A stretch of DNA of 5,506 nucleotides. Source: Alphaproteobacteria bacterium. Its GTDB lineage: Bacteria; Pseudomonadota; Alphaproteobacteria; Puniceispirillales; Puniceispirillaceae. Positions 1-5,506 of the stretch are shown piece after piece. Positions within the stretch are counted from its first letter, which is position 1. The number at the start of each line of letters is the position of its first letter. A model generated the notes under the pieces. It was not told the DNA's origin. It saw nothing but the letters and a program-made list of their open reading frames with translations, and searched no databases. The stretch is from NCBI GenBank assembly GCA_016780695.1, contig JADHLK010000104.1:1-5506 (forward strand). The letters are read 5' to 3'. The translations under genes and the position numbers were made by a program.

Positions 1-798
1 ATGGGCCAAAGCGAAGATATCGTCATGGAGAGCTTTAATCTGGATCCCTTTGCCGGATGTTCGATGATCCAGACAGCCGAGAATCTGGCAAAAAAATATA
101 ATATTTTAACAGAAGAACAGCATCATCTGGTGCTACGCCGGGCCGAGCAATATCAGGCAGCTCTGGCGGATAATCGCGCTTTTCAGCGCCGCTATATGCA
201 GGAAAAATTTGCCGTGCCGACCGCCAATCTGAAAAAAACCCAGACAGTGCTGGAAGGGGATGCCGGGGTCTATCCGACAGAGGCCGGAAAACTGGCCGAA
301 TTGCGACCAGTTCTGGAGGGGGGCAGCGTTACCTTTGCCGGTCAGACGCATCCGGCTGATGGCAATGCTGGAATGCTGGTAGTGGACACAGCACAGACAG
401 CGCAAGAGTTCAGCCAGAAAGGCGCGCCCATTGTGCAGATTTGCAGCTGGGCCCAGGCGCGGGTCGCAGCTGGCATGATGCCGCTGGCGCCGGTGCCGGC
501 TGCCCGCGCCGCCTTGCAGAATGCCGGTCTTTCCACAGACCAGATACAGGTCATCAAAACCCATAATCCCTTTGCGGTGAATGATATTGTGCTGTCGCGT
601 GAGCTGGGCTGCGACTGGCAAGGCATCAATAATTACGGCTGCTCGCTTATCTGGGGGCACCCGCAAGGGCCGACCGCGTTGCGCAGCATTATCGAGATGA
701 TAGAGGAGCTGGCCTTAAAGGGGGGCGGCTATGGGCTGTTCACCGGCTGTGCGGCAGGGGATTCGGCGATGGCGCTGATCCTCAAGGTCACCGGCTGA
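1..798 (+). CDS. Thiolase family protein (acetyl-CoA C-acyltransferase-like), 5'-partial
   Basis: Thiolases cleave 3-ketoacyl-CoA with CoA, or run the reverse Claisen condensation, in the cytoplasm. The visible 265 residues match roughly the last two-thirds of a normal 390-400 residue thiolase. Seen: the substrate-loop segment SMIQTAENLAKKY (about 21-33, cf. MGxTAENVA), an HNPFAVND block (188-195) matching the NEAF region, the catalytic-histidine motif WGHPQG (218-223), and the acid/base cysteine in TGCAAGD (Cys250). The N-terminal domain carrying the acyl-accepting cysteine (near Cys89 in the Zoogloea enzyme) is absent. The ATG at base 1 aligns with the middle of the family, so the gene almost certainly begins upstream of the window. 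Several positions are divergent: GG before GHP is GC, and the usual CIGGG is CAAGD. Its close spacing to the following acyl-CoA synthetase suggests one operon. Family assignment is firm; substrate and direction are unknown. Confidence 0.88.
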   Translation: MGQSEDIVMESFNLDPFAGCSMIQTAENLAKKYNILTEEQHHLVLRRAEQYQAALADNRAFQRRYMQEKFAVPTANLKKTQTVLEGDAGVYPTEAGKLAELRPVLEGGSVTFAGQTHPADGNAGMLVVDTAQTAQEFSQKGAPIVQICSWAQARVAAGMMPLAPVPAARAALQNAGLSTDQIQVIKTHNPFAVNDIVLSRELGCDWQGINNYGCSLIWGHPQGPTALRSIIEMIEELALKGGGYGLFTGCAAGDSAMALILKVTG

Positions 799-802
799 AA
801 AA

Positions 803-2350
803 GTGGCCGGAACGCCTGCTCTCATGTCCAGTCTTTATGCGTATGAAACAATTATCCAGCTGCTGAAAAAAGCAGCAGATGAAGCCCCGCACGCTGCCGC
901 GATACAGGACGCAGAACGCCAGCTGACCTATGCTGAATTATGGGCTGCTATCACGCACTCGGCAGCCGGATTGCAGGCACTGGCGGGGGTTACAGGCGGG
1001 CGGGTCGCCCTGATCGCTGAAAATTCGCTCGATTGTGCGGTTGCCTTTCATGCTGTTCACGCAGCCGGGGCGCAAATCGTGCCCATCAACCCGGCCTATA
1101 CGCCGCGCGAATTGCGCGAGATATTGACAGATGCTGACCCGGCACTGGTGCTGTTTGACGCCGGGCGGGCGGAGCAAACCCGCCCCTTGCTGGAGGAGAT
1201 GGAGCTGGCCGGCTTGCCGATAGGCGCAGAGGCCAGGCCCTGGGCAGACTGGCTGGAGAGGGGCGGCCCCACCGCGCTGGCCAGCTGGCCAAGGCCAGAT
1301 GATCTGGCCAGCCTGCAATATACTGGCGGGACCACAGGCCGCCCCAAAGGCGTAAATATCACGCACCGGCAATTGGTCATCAATCTGCTGCAAAGAGAGG
1401 CTGCCTTGCCCACTTATGCAGAGGATATTGTGCTGTGTGTCATGCCCCTCTTTCATGTTTTTGCCACTGCCATGTGTCTGTATCTGGCCGCAAATTGCCG
1501 CGGGTTGTTGCTGATCCAGCGCCGCTATCATCCCGAACAAACGCTGAAAATGATCGCCCAAAACCGGGTAACCTGCCTGCCTGCCGGGCCAACCCTGATC
1601 GCCGGTTTGATGGGTCATGCTGATTTCAGCACAACCGATCTCAGCAGCTTGCGGGCGGTTTATTCCGGCTCAGCGGCCCTGCCTGTGACGGTTCTGGAAC
1701 GCTGGGAGGCAGCGGTTGGCTGCCCCATCTTTGAAGGATACGGCCAGTCAGAGGCAGGTCCGGTATTGAGCTATCACTATGCCGCAGAGCAGCGCATCCC
1801 CGGCACGGTGGGCCGTGCCTTGCCGGAAACAGAGATAGAAATTGTCGATGTTGAGACCGGCCAGACAATCTTGCCGACAGGCGAAAGCGGCGAGATAAGG
1901 GCGCGTGGGCCGCAGATCATGTCCGGCTATCGCAACCGGCCAGAAGAAACCGGCCAGGCCCTGCGGGATGGCTGGCTCTATACAGGCGATATCGGGGTGC
2001 TGGATGAAAACCGGGTCCTCACCATCAAGGATCGCAAAAAAGATATGGTGATCAGCAGCGGCTATAATATCTACCCGCGCGAGGTTGAAGAAGTGCTGCT
2101 GCAACATGAAGCGGTCGCTGAAGCTGCGGTTATCGGCGTGCCGGATGCCTACCGGGGAGAGGTGCTGCGGGCATTTCTGGTGGCGCGCAGCGGCCGGGTT
2201 CTGGACAGCACGGCTCTGGAGGCTTTTTGCCGCCAGCAGCTGGCCAGCTACAAGGTTCCGGCCCGCTTTCAGCTGCTGGAGGCTCTGCCCCGCACGCAAG
2301 TTGGCAAAATTGATAAACCAGCTTTGAAAAAACTGGTCTCAGACAGCTAG
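803..2350 (+). CDS. AMP-forming acyl-CoA synthetase / AMP-dependent ligase (ANL superfamily)
   Basis: Enzymes of this family activate a carboxylic acid with ATP to an acyl-adenylate and then form the CoA thioester. All core motifs are visible in order: the P-loop YTGGTTGRPKGV (173-184), PLFHVF (215-220), the adenine-binding GYGQSEAG (312-319), LYTGDIG with the ribose-binding Asp396 (392-398), the hinge DRKKDMVISSGYNIYPREVEE (from 410), and the catalytic lysine Lys502 in PRTQVGK (496-502). At 515 residues it is full length and intact. The GTG start at 803 lies four bases past the thiolase stop but has no good Shine-Dalgarno. An in-frame ATG at 824 (residue 8), with GGAA at 809-812, is an equally good start, giving 508 residues. 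The sequence resembles FadD-like medium/long-chain or aromatic acid CoA ligases, but the acid cannot be named from sequence alone. The thiolase neighbour supports a role in carboxylic-acid catabolism. Confidence 0.93.
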   Translation: MAGTPALMSSLYAYETIIQLLKKAADEAPHAAAIQDAERQLTYAELWAAITHSAAGLQALAGVTGGRVALIAENSLDCAVAFHAVHAAGAQIVPINPAYTPRELREILTDADPALVLFDAGRAEQTRPLLEEMELAGLPIGAEARPWADWLERGGPTALASWPRPDDLASLQYTGGTTGRPKGVNITHRQLVINLLQREAALPTYAEDIVLCVMPLFHVFATAMCLYLAANCRGLLLIQRRYHPEQTLKMIAQNRVTCLPAGPTLIAGLMGHADFSTTDLSSLRAVYSGSAALPVTVLERWEAAVGCPIFEGYGQSEAGPVLSYHYAAEQRIPGTVGRALPETEIEIVDVETGQTILPTGESGEIRARGPQIMSGYRNRPEETGQALRDGWLYTGDIGVLDENRVLTIKDRKKDMVISSGYNIYPREVEEVLLQHEAVAEAAVIGVPDAYRGEVLRAFLVARSGRVLDSTALEAFCRQQLASYKVPARFQLLEALPRTQVGKIDKPALKKLVSDS

Positions 2351-2407
2351 CCGGGCCGACTGCCAAGGCGATGTCTCTGGCATGGATTATGCATCCTTGT
2401 TCAGAAC

Positions 2408-2414
2408 AGAAAGG
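2408..2414 (+). promoter_or_regulatory. Ribosome binding site deciding the methyltransferase start
   Basis: AGAAAGG ends seven bases before GTG 2422, a normal Shine-Dalgarno distance. The competing ATG codons at 2371 and 2389 lack a well-spaced purine-rich site, so this site favours the shorter protein. Confidence 0.5.
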
Positions 2415-2421
2415 CCGGACA

Positions 2422-3102
2422 GTGAACGCTCTACATCCAAGAGAACCAAAACTGACTGGCGGCCCGGTTTTTTCCGAAAAAGGCCGCCAGCTGATCAAGC
2501 TTTATGCGAATATGGCCCGTGACGGCTATGCAACCCAATCCGGCGATTTCATTAAATCAGCCTATAATGATTTTGAACTGGGTAAATTCAAAGAGCTTGT
2601 GCAGCCTGAATTTCAGTCTTTCAACATCAAGACGGTGCTGGATTATGGCTGCGGCGGGTCTGACTGGGAGGCAACCGGTTTTAATGGGGTGCAATCTGCC
2701 AGAGCCTATTTTTTATTGGATGCGGTCTATCGCTATGAGCCAGCCAGAGACCTCGATGAACGCCAGCCAGTGGATGCGGTGACCTGCTTCGATGTTCTGG
2801 AACATATTTTTGTGTCAGATGTGCCGGCCGTGCTGCGAGATATTCTGTCGCTGGCAGACCGTCTGGCGGTTCTGAATGTTGCCTGCTACAAGGCCAATGC
2901 GCTGTTGCCGAATGGCGAAAATGCCCATATTACAGCACGCCATCCTTTCTGGTGGAAGGGGATGCTGGACAGTCTGGCCCCGGAATTTCCCGATACCCAC
3001 ATCCTGCTGTTCTGCAGCACCGCCTTTAACAAGGCAACTGTCTTTCCGCTATTCAGCGATCGGCAACGCCAGACCGATACCGCCTTTGATATCGAATATT
3101 AG
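2422..3102 (+). CDS. Class I SAM-dependent methyltransferase, substrate unknown
   Basis: A Rossmann-fold methyltransferase is shown by motif I VLDYGCGG (about 72-79 from this start; the glycine-rich SAM-binding loop) and by FDVLEHI (123-129; the post-motif common in Methyltransf_11/23-type proteins). A conserved-looking NGENAHIT segment (164-171) lies further on, and RYEPARDLDE follows the second strand. No membrane segment or extra domain is seen, so it should be a soluble cytoplasmic enzyme of about 226 residues, short but complete. I chose the GTG at 2422 because AAAGG at 2410-2414 sits seven bases upstream. The longer reading from ATG 2371 (243 residues) has AAGG only two bases before it and adds a non-family-like N-terminus. 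It lies about 70 bases after the acyl-CoA synthetase and may be co-transcribed. Acceptor (metabolite, glycan, protein) is not predictable. The stop codon falls inside a 16-base tandem duplication. Confidence 0.85.
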   Translation: MNALHPREPKLTGGPVFSEKGRQLIKLYANMARDGYATQSGDFIKSAYNDFELGKFKELVQPEFQSFNIKTVLDYGCGGSDWEATGFNGVQSARAYFLLDAVYRYEPARDLDERQPVDAVTCFDVLEHIFVSDVPAVLRDILSLADRLAVLNVACYKANALLPNGENAHITARHPFWWKGMLDSLAPEFPDTHILLFCSTAFNKATVFPLFSDRQRQTDTAFDIEY

Positions 3103-3120
3103 GAATATCGAATATAAGGG
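3089..3120 (+). repeat. 16-base imperfect tandem duplication across the methyltransferase stop
   Basis: Two adjacent 16-base units, 3089-3104 and 3105-3120, agree at 14 of 16 positions, including an identical 11-base core ATATCGAATAT. The mismatches are T/A at unit position 12 and A/G at position 16. The first unit contains the TAG stop (3100-3102). Because 16 is not a multiple of three, the second unit is read in another frame. Removing one unit would join the gene to a further 16 codons ending at TAA 3164-3166. Confidence 0.6.
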
Positions 3121-3176
3121 GCCAGAAGCCGGTCAGGTGGGGCCAATTGAAAACCAGCTTGCCTAATCTTTTATGT
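3103..3176. other. Convergent intergenic gap without a clear intrinsic terminator
   Basis: This 74-base gap separates the 3' ends of two converging groups. It starts with the end of the tandem duplication, and the only pairing noticed is a weak GGCC/GGCC match with a long loop and no T-run after it. Neither strand shows a GC-rich hairpin followed by thymines, so termination here may be Rho-dependent or inefficient. Confidence 0.45.
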
Positions 3177-3962
3177 CTACGTGTCCTGTAAAACCGCCTG
3201 TGGATGCAGCATCCGCAGTCGGTCTTCCCATAAGCTGGTATCCAGCCAGTCTGCCAGCGGCCGGGCGTCCGCCCCATCATTTGCCCGGCATATAGTCCAG
3301 GCGAGCGCCAGATTACAGGACACAGCAGGTTTTAACCCGGCTTCCTGTCCGGCTATCAACGAGCCGAGTGTTGCCATGCCGGTGCCCAGCATCAAAATCG
3401 CATCTGCCTTTGTCTCGGATAATTCTTGATAGGTGGCATAGACACCACTGCCAACCATGGCATAGATCGGGTGAAAAGCCTCAGTCTTGAGGGTCGGGCC
3501 AGCTCTGGCTACCACTTCAAACCCTTGCTCCTGCCAGTAAATTTCCGAAGCCGCGTTCAAATTATCCGGATATGGGCTCAGCAGCGCAATCCGGCGCGCT
3601 CCCATCTCCTGCAACGCTGCTGTGGCGGCCCGCGCGGCGGTGACAAAGGGCAGGTTGCGGGCCTCCTCAATCTCGGCGACCAGCGCAGCCTCAGCCTGCT
3701 TGCCAATCAGATAAGAGGCCCCGGTGCACGCAGCGGCCAGCACCGAAACCGGAGCATTGGCAAACTGCCCGCAGGTGTCTGCATAGCGGTTGGTATAATC
3801 TACCAGCCTTTGTTCTATTGTTGACTTGCCGGACGTCAGCCGCGCATTCAAAATTGACCAGCCGGGCGGCAGCAAGGCCCATAATTCAGGCTCTACGGTG
3901 GTATTGGCTTGCGGGGTCAGAACCCCCAGAACCCCGGCATTGCCATAATCTGCCCCAGCCAT
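3177..3962 (-). CDS. Asp/Glu racemase superfamily enzyme (maleate isomerase / arylmalonate decarboxylase-like)
   Basis: Members of this superfamily racemise, isomerise or decarboxylate small carboxylates by cysteine-based acid/base or nucleophilic chemistry without cofactors. The 261-residue protein begins GVLGVLTPQANTTVEPELW, matching the maleate isomerase N-terminus with its substrate-binding Asn (here Asn20). The first catalytic cysteine is present in AAACTGASYLIG (Cys79), and SPYPDNLN holds the family tyrosine (Tyr131). At the second catalytic site, where relatives have SCxxL, the sequence is MLGTGMATL, so the cysteine is Gly193. The ATG at 3960-3962 overlaps the TAA of the TRAP permease as TAATG, and GGGGTGG lies about five bases upstream, which fixes the start. 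A longer open reading frame running into the permease gene is only frame overlap. The context implies action on the carboxylate imported by the TRAP system. Superfamily is secure; reaction and substrate are open (racemase, isomerase and decarboxylase all possible). Confidence 0.87.
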   Translation of the reverse strand: MAGADYGNAGVLGVLTPQANTTVEPELWALLPPGWSILNARLTSGKSTIEQRLVDYTNRYADTCGQFANAPVSVLAAACTGASYLIGKQAEAALVAEIEEARNLPFVTAARAATAALQEMGARRIALLSPYPDNLNAASEIYWQEQGFEVVARAGPTLKTEAFHPIYAMVGSGVYATYQELSETKADAILMLGTGMATLGSLIAGQEAGLKPAVSCNLALAWTICRANDGADARPLADWLDTSLWEDRLRMLHPQAVLQDT

Positions 3963-3964
3963 TA
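3960..3964 (-). promoter_or_regulatory. TAATG stop/start overlap (translational coupling)
   Basis: The permease stop TAA and the racemase-like gene's ATG share one A on the - strand. Such overlaps usually mean the downstream gene is translated by reinitiation or coupling, tying enzyme synthesis to transporter synthesis. Confidence 0.85.
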
Positions 3965-5275
3965 CAGCCACCCCAGCTGGGCTGGCAGCCACAGGCTCAA
4001 GGACGGGAACAGAATCAGCAATATCAAGCGGGCCAAATCTGCCAGCAAGAACGGCTTTACTCCGCGAAATATGGTTGAAAGCGGCAAATCTTTGGCCATC
4101 CCATGCAAAACAAATACATTGATACCGATCGGCGGTGTGATCATGCCAAGCTCTATCACCACGACATTCACCACCCCCCACCAGACCGGATCATAGCCCA
4201 GCCCGACAACCAGCGGATACACAAAGGGCAGAGTCAGCACCATCGCTGCTATGGTATCAAAAATAGAGCCCAGAATAAGGTAAAAAACCATCAGGCACAT
4301 AATCACCAGCAAGGGCGGCAGGCCCAGCCCCTCTATCGCCGCCACGGTCGCTGCGGGCAGGCCGGACAGGGTCGCAAAATAGGAAAAGACCGACGCGCCA
4401 ATAATGATCACAAAGATGAGCCCGGTATTTGAGGCTGTCTCGCCCAGGCAGGATAAAAAGCTGTTTTTATTGAGCCGTTTTCTGAACAGGGCCAGAAACA
4501 GCGCGATTGAGGCCCCGACAGAAGCCGCCTCGCTGACGGTGAAGATGCCGGAATAAATACCGCCGGAAACGGTGAAGGCCAACAGCAGAACCGCCCAGCT
4601 GGATTTGGTGACGCGCCGCCGCTCTGCCCAGCTGGTCTGCTCCCCCAGCGGGGCCAGCTCTGGTTTCAACCTGACCGTGATAGCAATGGCCACAAAATAA
4701 AACACCACCGCCAACAGCCCCGGCACTATCGCCGCCAGAAACAGGGAAATAATGGAATTTTCGGTCAAAATCGCATAGAGAATCATCACCACCGAAGGCG
4801 GAATAATCATCCCCAGCGTGCCGCCTGAAGCAATTGCCCCAGCCGCCAGCGACTTGGCATAGCCGCGATCCAACATCTGCGGCAAGGCAATTCTGGCCAT
4901 TGTCGCCGCCGTCGCCACTGAGGAGCCGCACACCGCCCCAAACCCGGCACAGGCCCCGATGGTCGCAAAAATCAGCCCGCCGCGCCGATGCCCCAAATAG
5001 ACGAAAGCCAGGCGGTAAAGCTCATCTGACAAGCCGCCAATATGCGCCAGATTACCCATCAGCAAGAACATGGCGATCACTGCCAGCCCCTCAGCAGCCA
5101 TGGCAGCAGACGGCTCAGTGCCTAGCAAGGTCAGCGCTGGCTCAAAACCGATAATCAGGCCGGTTCCCACAACCCCGACAACGCCCATCGCAAAGCCGAC
5201 AGGTATCTGCAGCGCGATTAAAACAAACATCCCAGCCAAACCCAGCAGGCCGGTGGTAACCGGATCACTCACCAT
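3962..5275 (-). CDS. dctM: TRAP transporter large permease subunit (DctM type)
   Basis: This is the 12-13 helix membrane subunit that moves a carboxylate-type solute across the inner membrane using a sodium or proton gradient, after delivery by a periplasmic DctP binding protein. At 437 residues it has normal length and is hydrophobic throughout. Signature segments are visible: QIPVGFAMG near residue 23, GSSVATAATM (117-126), GGTLGMIIPPSVVMILYAIL (151-170), GIFTVSEAA (243-251, usually GxFTPTEAA), GSIFDTIAAM (336-345) and LGMITPPIGINVFVL (376-390). The start is supported by a strong Shine-Dalgarno eight bases upstream. It follows the small subunit gene by 34 bases and overlaps the racemase-like gene by one base, so the three form one operon. 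The DctP gene is not in the window. The FTVSE variant of FTPTE is mildly unusual. Family assignment is very secure; the transported solute is unknown but likely a small carboxylate. Confidence 0.96.
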   Translation of the reverse strand: MVSDPVTTGLLGLAGMFVLIALQIPVGFAMGVVGVVGTGLIIGFEPALTLLGTEPSAAMAAEGLAVIAMFLLMGNLAHIGGLSDELYRLAFVYLGHRRGGLIFATIGACAGFGAVCGSSVATAATMARIALPQMLDRGYAKSLAAGAIASGGTLGMIIPPSVVMILYAILTENSIISLFLAAIVPGLLAVVFYFVAIAITVRLKPELAPLGEQTSWAERRRVTKSSWAVLLLAFTVSGGIYSGIFTVSEAASVGASIALFLALFRKRLNKNSFLSCLGETASNTGLIFVIIIGASVFSYFATLSGLPAATVAAIEGLGLPPLLVIMCLMVFYLILGSIFDTIAAMVLTLPFVYPLVVGLGYDPVWWGVVNVVVIELGMITPPIGINVFVLHGMAKDLPLSTIFRGVKPFLLADLARLILLILFPSLSLWLPAQLGWL

Positions 5276-5283
5276 CTGGCTGG

Positions 5284-5291
5284 CCTCCCCT
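5284..5291 (-). promoter_or_regulatory. Strong Shine-Dalgarno for the TRAP large permease
   Basis: On the - strand AGGGGAGG lies eight bases before ATG 5275, in the 34-base gap after the small-subunit stop. It is the best ribosome binding site in the window and fixes the permease start. Confidence 0.8.
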
Positions 5292-5309
5292 CATAGCAGG
5301 ATAGCCACC

Positions 5310-5506
5310 TCATAATTTTGTCTCACTCTCATCTGCCAGCTGGCGCATCGCAGGTTGACTGCCCTCTATCGCCGCGCGCATCCAGGATACCAGCACATAG
5401 AGCTGCACCGGCACACAAATCGCCATCAGCCCGGTGGTAATCCACCACCAGGGCGCCAGCGCAATCGCAACGGTTCTGGTGGTTCGCCCCGCATCACCAT
5501 ATTGCA
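5310..5506 (-). CDS. dctQ: TRAP transporter small permease subunit (DctQ type), 5'-partial, C-terminal end
   Basis: This is the four-helix membrane partner of the large permease in a TRAP carrier. Only the last 64 codons are present (first whole codon at 5504, stop TGA at 5312-5310). They encode a basic stretch (RTTRT), then one long hydrophobic segment with APWWWITTGLMAIC and VPVQLYVLVSW, about residues 12-41, and a charged tail ending ADESETKL. This matches the last helix of DctQ proteins, where a Pro-Trp-Trp pair starts the final membrane span. The 34-base gap to the large permease, on the same strand, is the usual DctQ-DctM order. The rest of the gene lies beyond the right edge. The fragment is short, so the call depends on the helix pattern plus position; I consider it likely rather than proven. 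Confidence 0.8.
   Translation of the reverse strand, partial: QYGDAGRTTRTVAIALAPWWWITTGLMAICVPVQLYVLVSWMRAAIEGSQPAMRQLADESETKL

Noticed and set aside
133..666. Antisense open frames under the thiolase gene
   Set aside because: They are rich in Arg, Cys, His and Gln with no recognisable domain, and sit opposite a clear thiolase; this is frame shadowing in GC-rich DNA.
2371..2421. ATG 2371 as the methyltransferase start
   Set aside because: Its only purine run is two bases away, and the added residues do not look like part of the fold; GTG 2422 has a well-spaced AAAGG. Not fully excluded.
2351..2421. Possible promoter or terminator between the synthetase and methyltransferase genes
   Set aside because: Only a 5-base TGCCA/TGGCA pairing is present, with no T-run and no convincing -35/-10 pair.
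1748..2498. Long antisense open frames under the acyl-CoA synthetase, one running into the methyltransferase leader
   Set aside because: The + strand gene has every family motif, and the antisense products have no motif and no plausible ribosome binding site.
3181..3323. Perfect 11-base inverted repeat GTGTCCTGTAA (3181-3191) and TTACAGGACAC (3313-3323)
   Set aside because: Both arms are inside the racemase-like coding region, 121 bases apart; one or more matches of this length are expected by chance in 5.5 kb.
3963..4181. Upstream extension of the racemase-like reading frame to an ATG at 4181
   Set aside because: The extra 73 residues lie wholly inside the permease gene in another frame, do not resemble the family N-terminus, and the TAATG junction gives a better start.
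4467..4931. Second open frame on the - strand inside the permease gene
   Set aside because: It is an out-of-frame, Gly-rich shadow of the membrane protein gene without a domain of its own.

Overview
The window looks like ordinary bacterial chromosome with a mid-50s GC content judged by eye. It is most consistent with a heterotrophic, probably marine, alphaproteobacterium. The reasons are a TRAP-type solute transporter, CoA-dependent carboxylic-acid metabolism and overall codon style. No rRNA or marker gene is present, so this placement is tentative. No mobile element, CRISPR array, tRNA or phage gene was found.

The layout is two converging gene groups. On the + strand, positions 1-3102 hold three genes. 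First is the C-terminal two-thirds of a divergent thiolase, whose N-terminal part with the nucleophilic cysteine is not in the window. Four bases after its stop (or 25, with the later start) comes a complete AMP-forming acyl-CoA synthetase. About 70 bases further on is a small class I SAM-dependent methyltransferase of unknown substrate. The thiolase and synthetase pair suggests activation of a carboxylic acid to its CoA ester plus thiolytic or condensing carbon-carbon chemistry. The methyltransferase may simply be co-transcribed.

On the - strand, reading leftwards from the right edge, are the C-terminal end of a TRAP small membrane subunit (DctQ type), the complete TRAP large permease (DctM type), and an Asp/Glu racemase / maleate isomerase / arylmalonate decarboxylase superfamily enzyme. 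The enzyme's start codon overlaps the permease stop codon (TAATG). This points to coupled translation and to an enzyme that acts on the imported carboxylate. Its active site is the most interesting thing here: the first catalytic cysteine is kept and the second is replaced by glycine, the reverse of the arrangement in arylmalonate decarboxylase.

The two groups meet in a 74-base gap (3103-3176) with no recognisable intrinsic terminator. It starts with the second half of a 16-base imperfect tandem duplication that spans the methyltransferase stop codon. No stretch over 300 bases lacks a gene.
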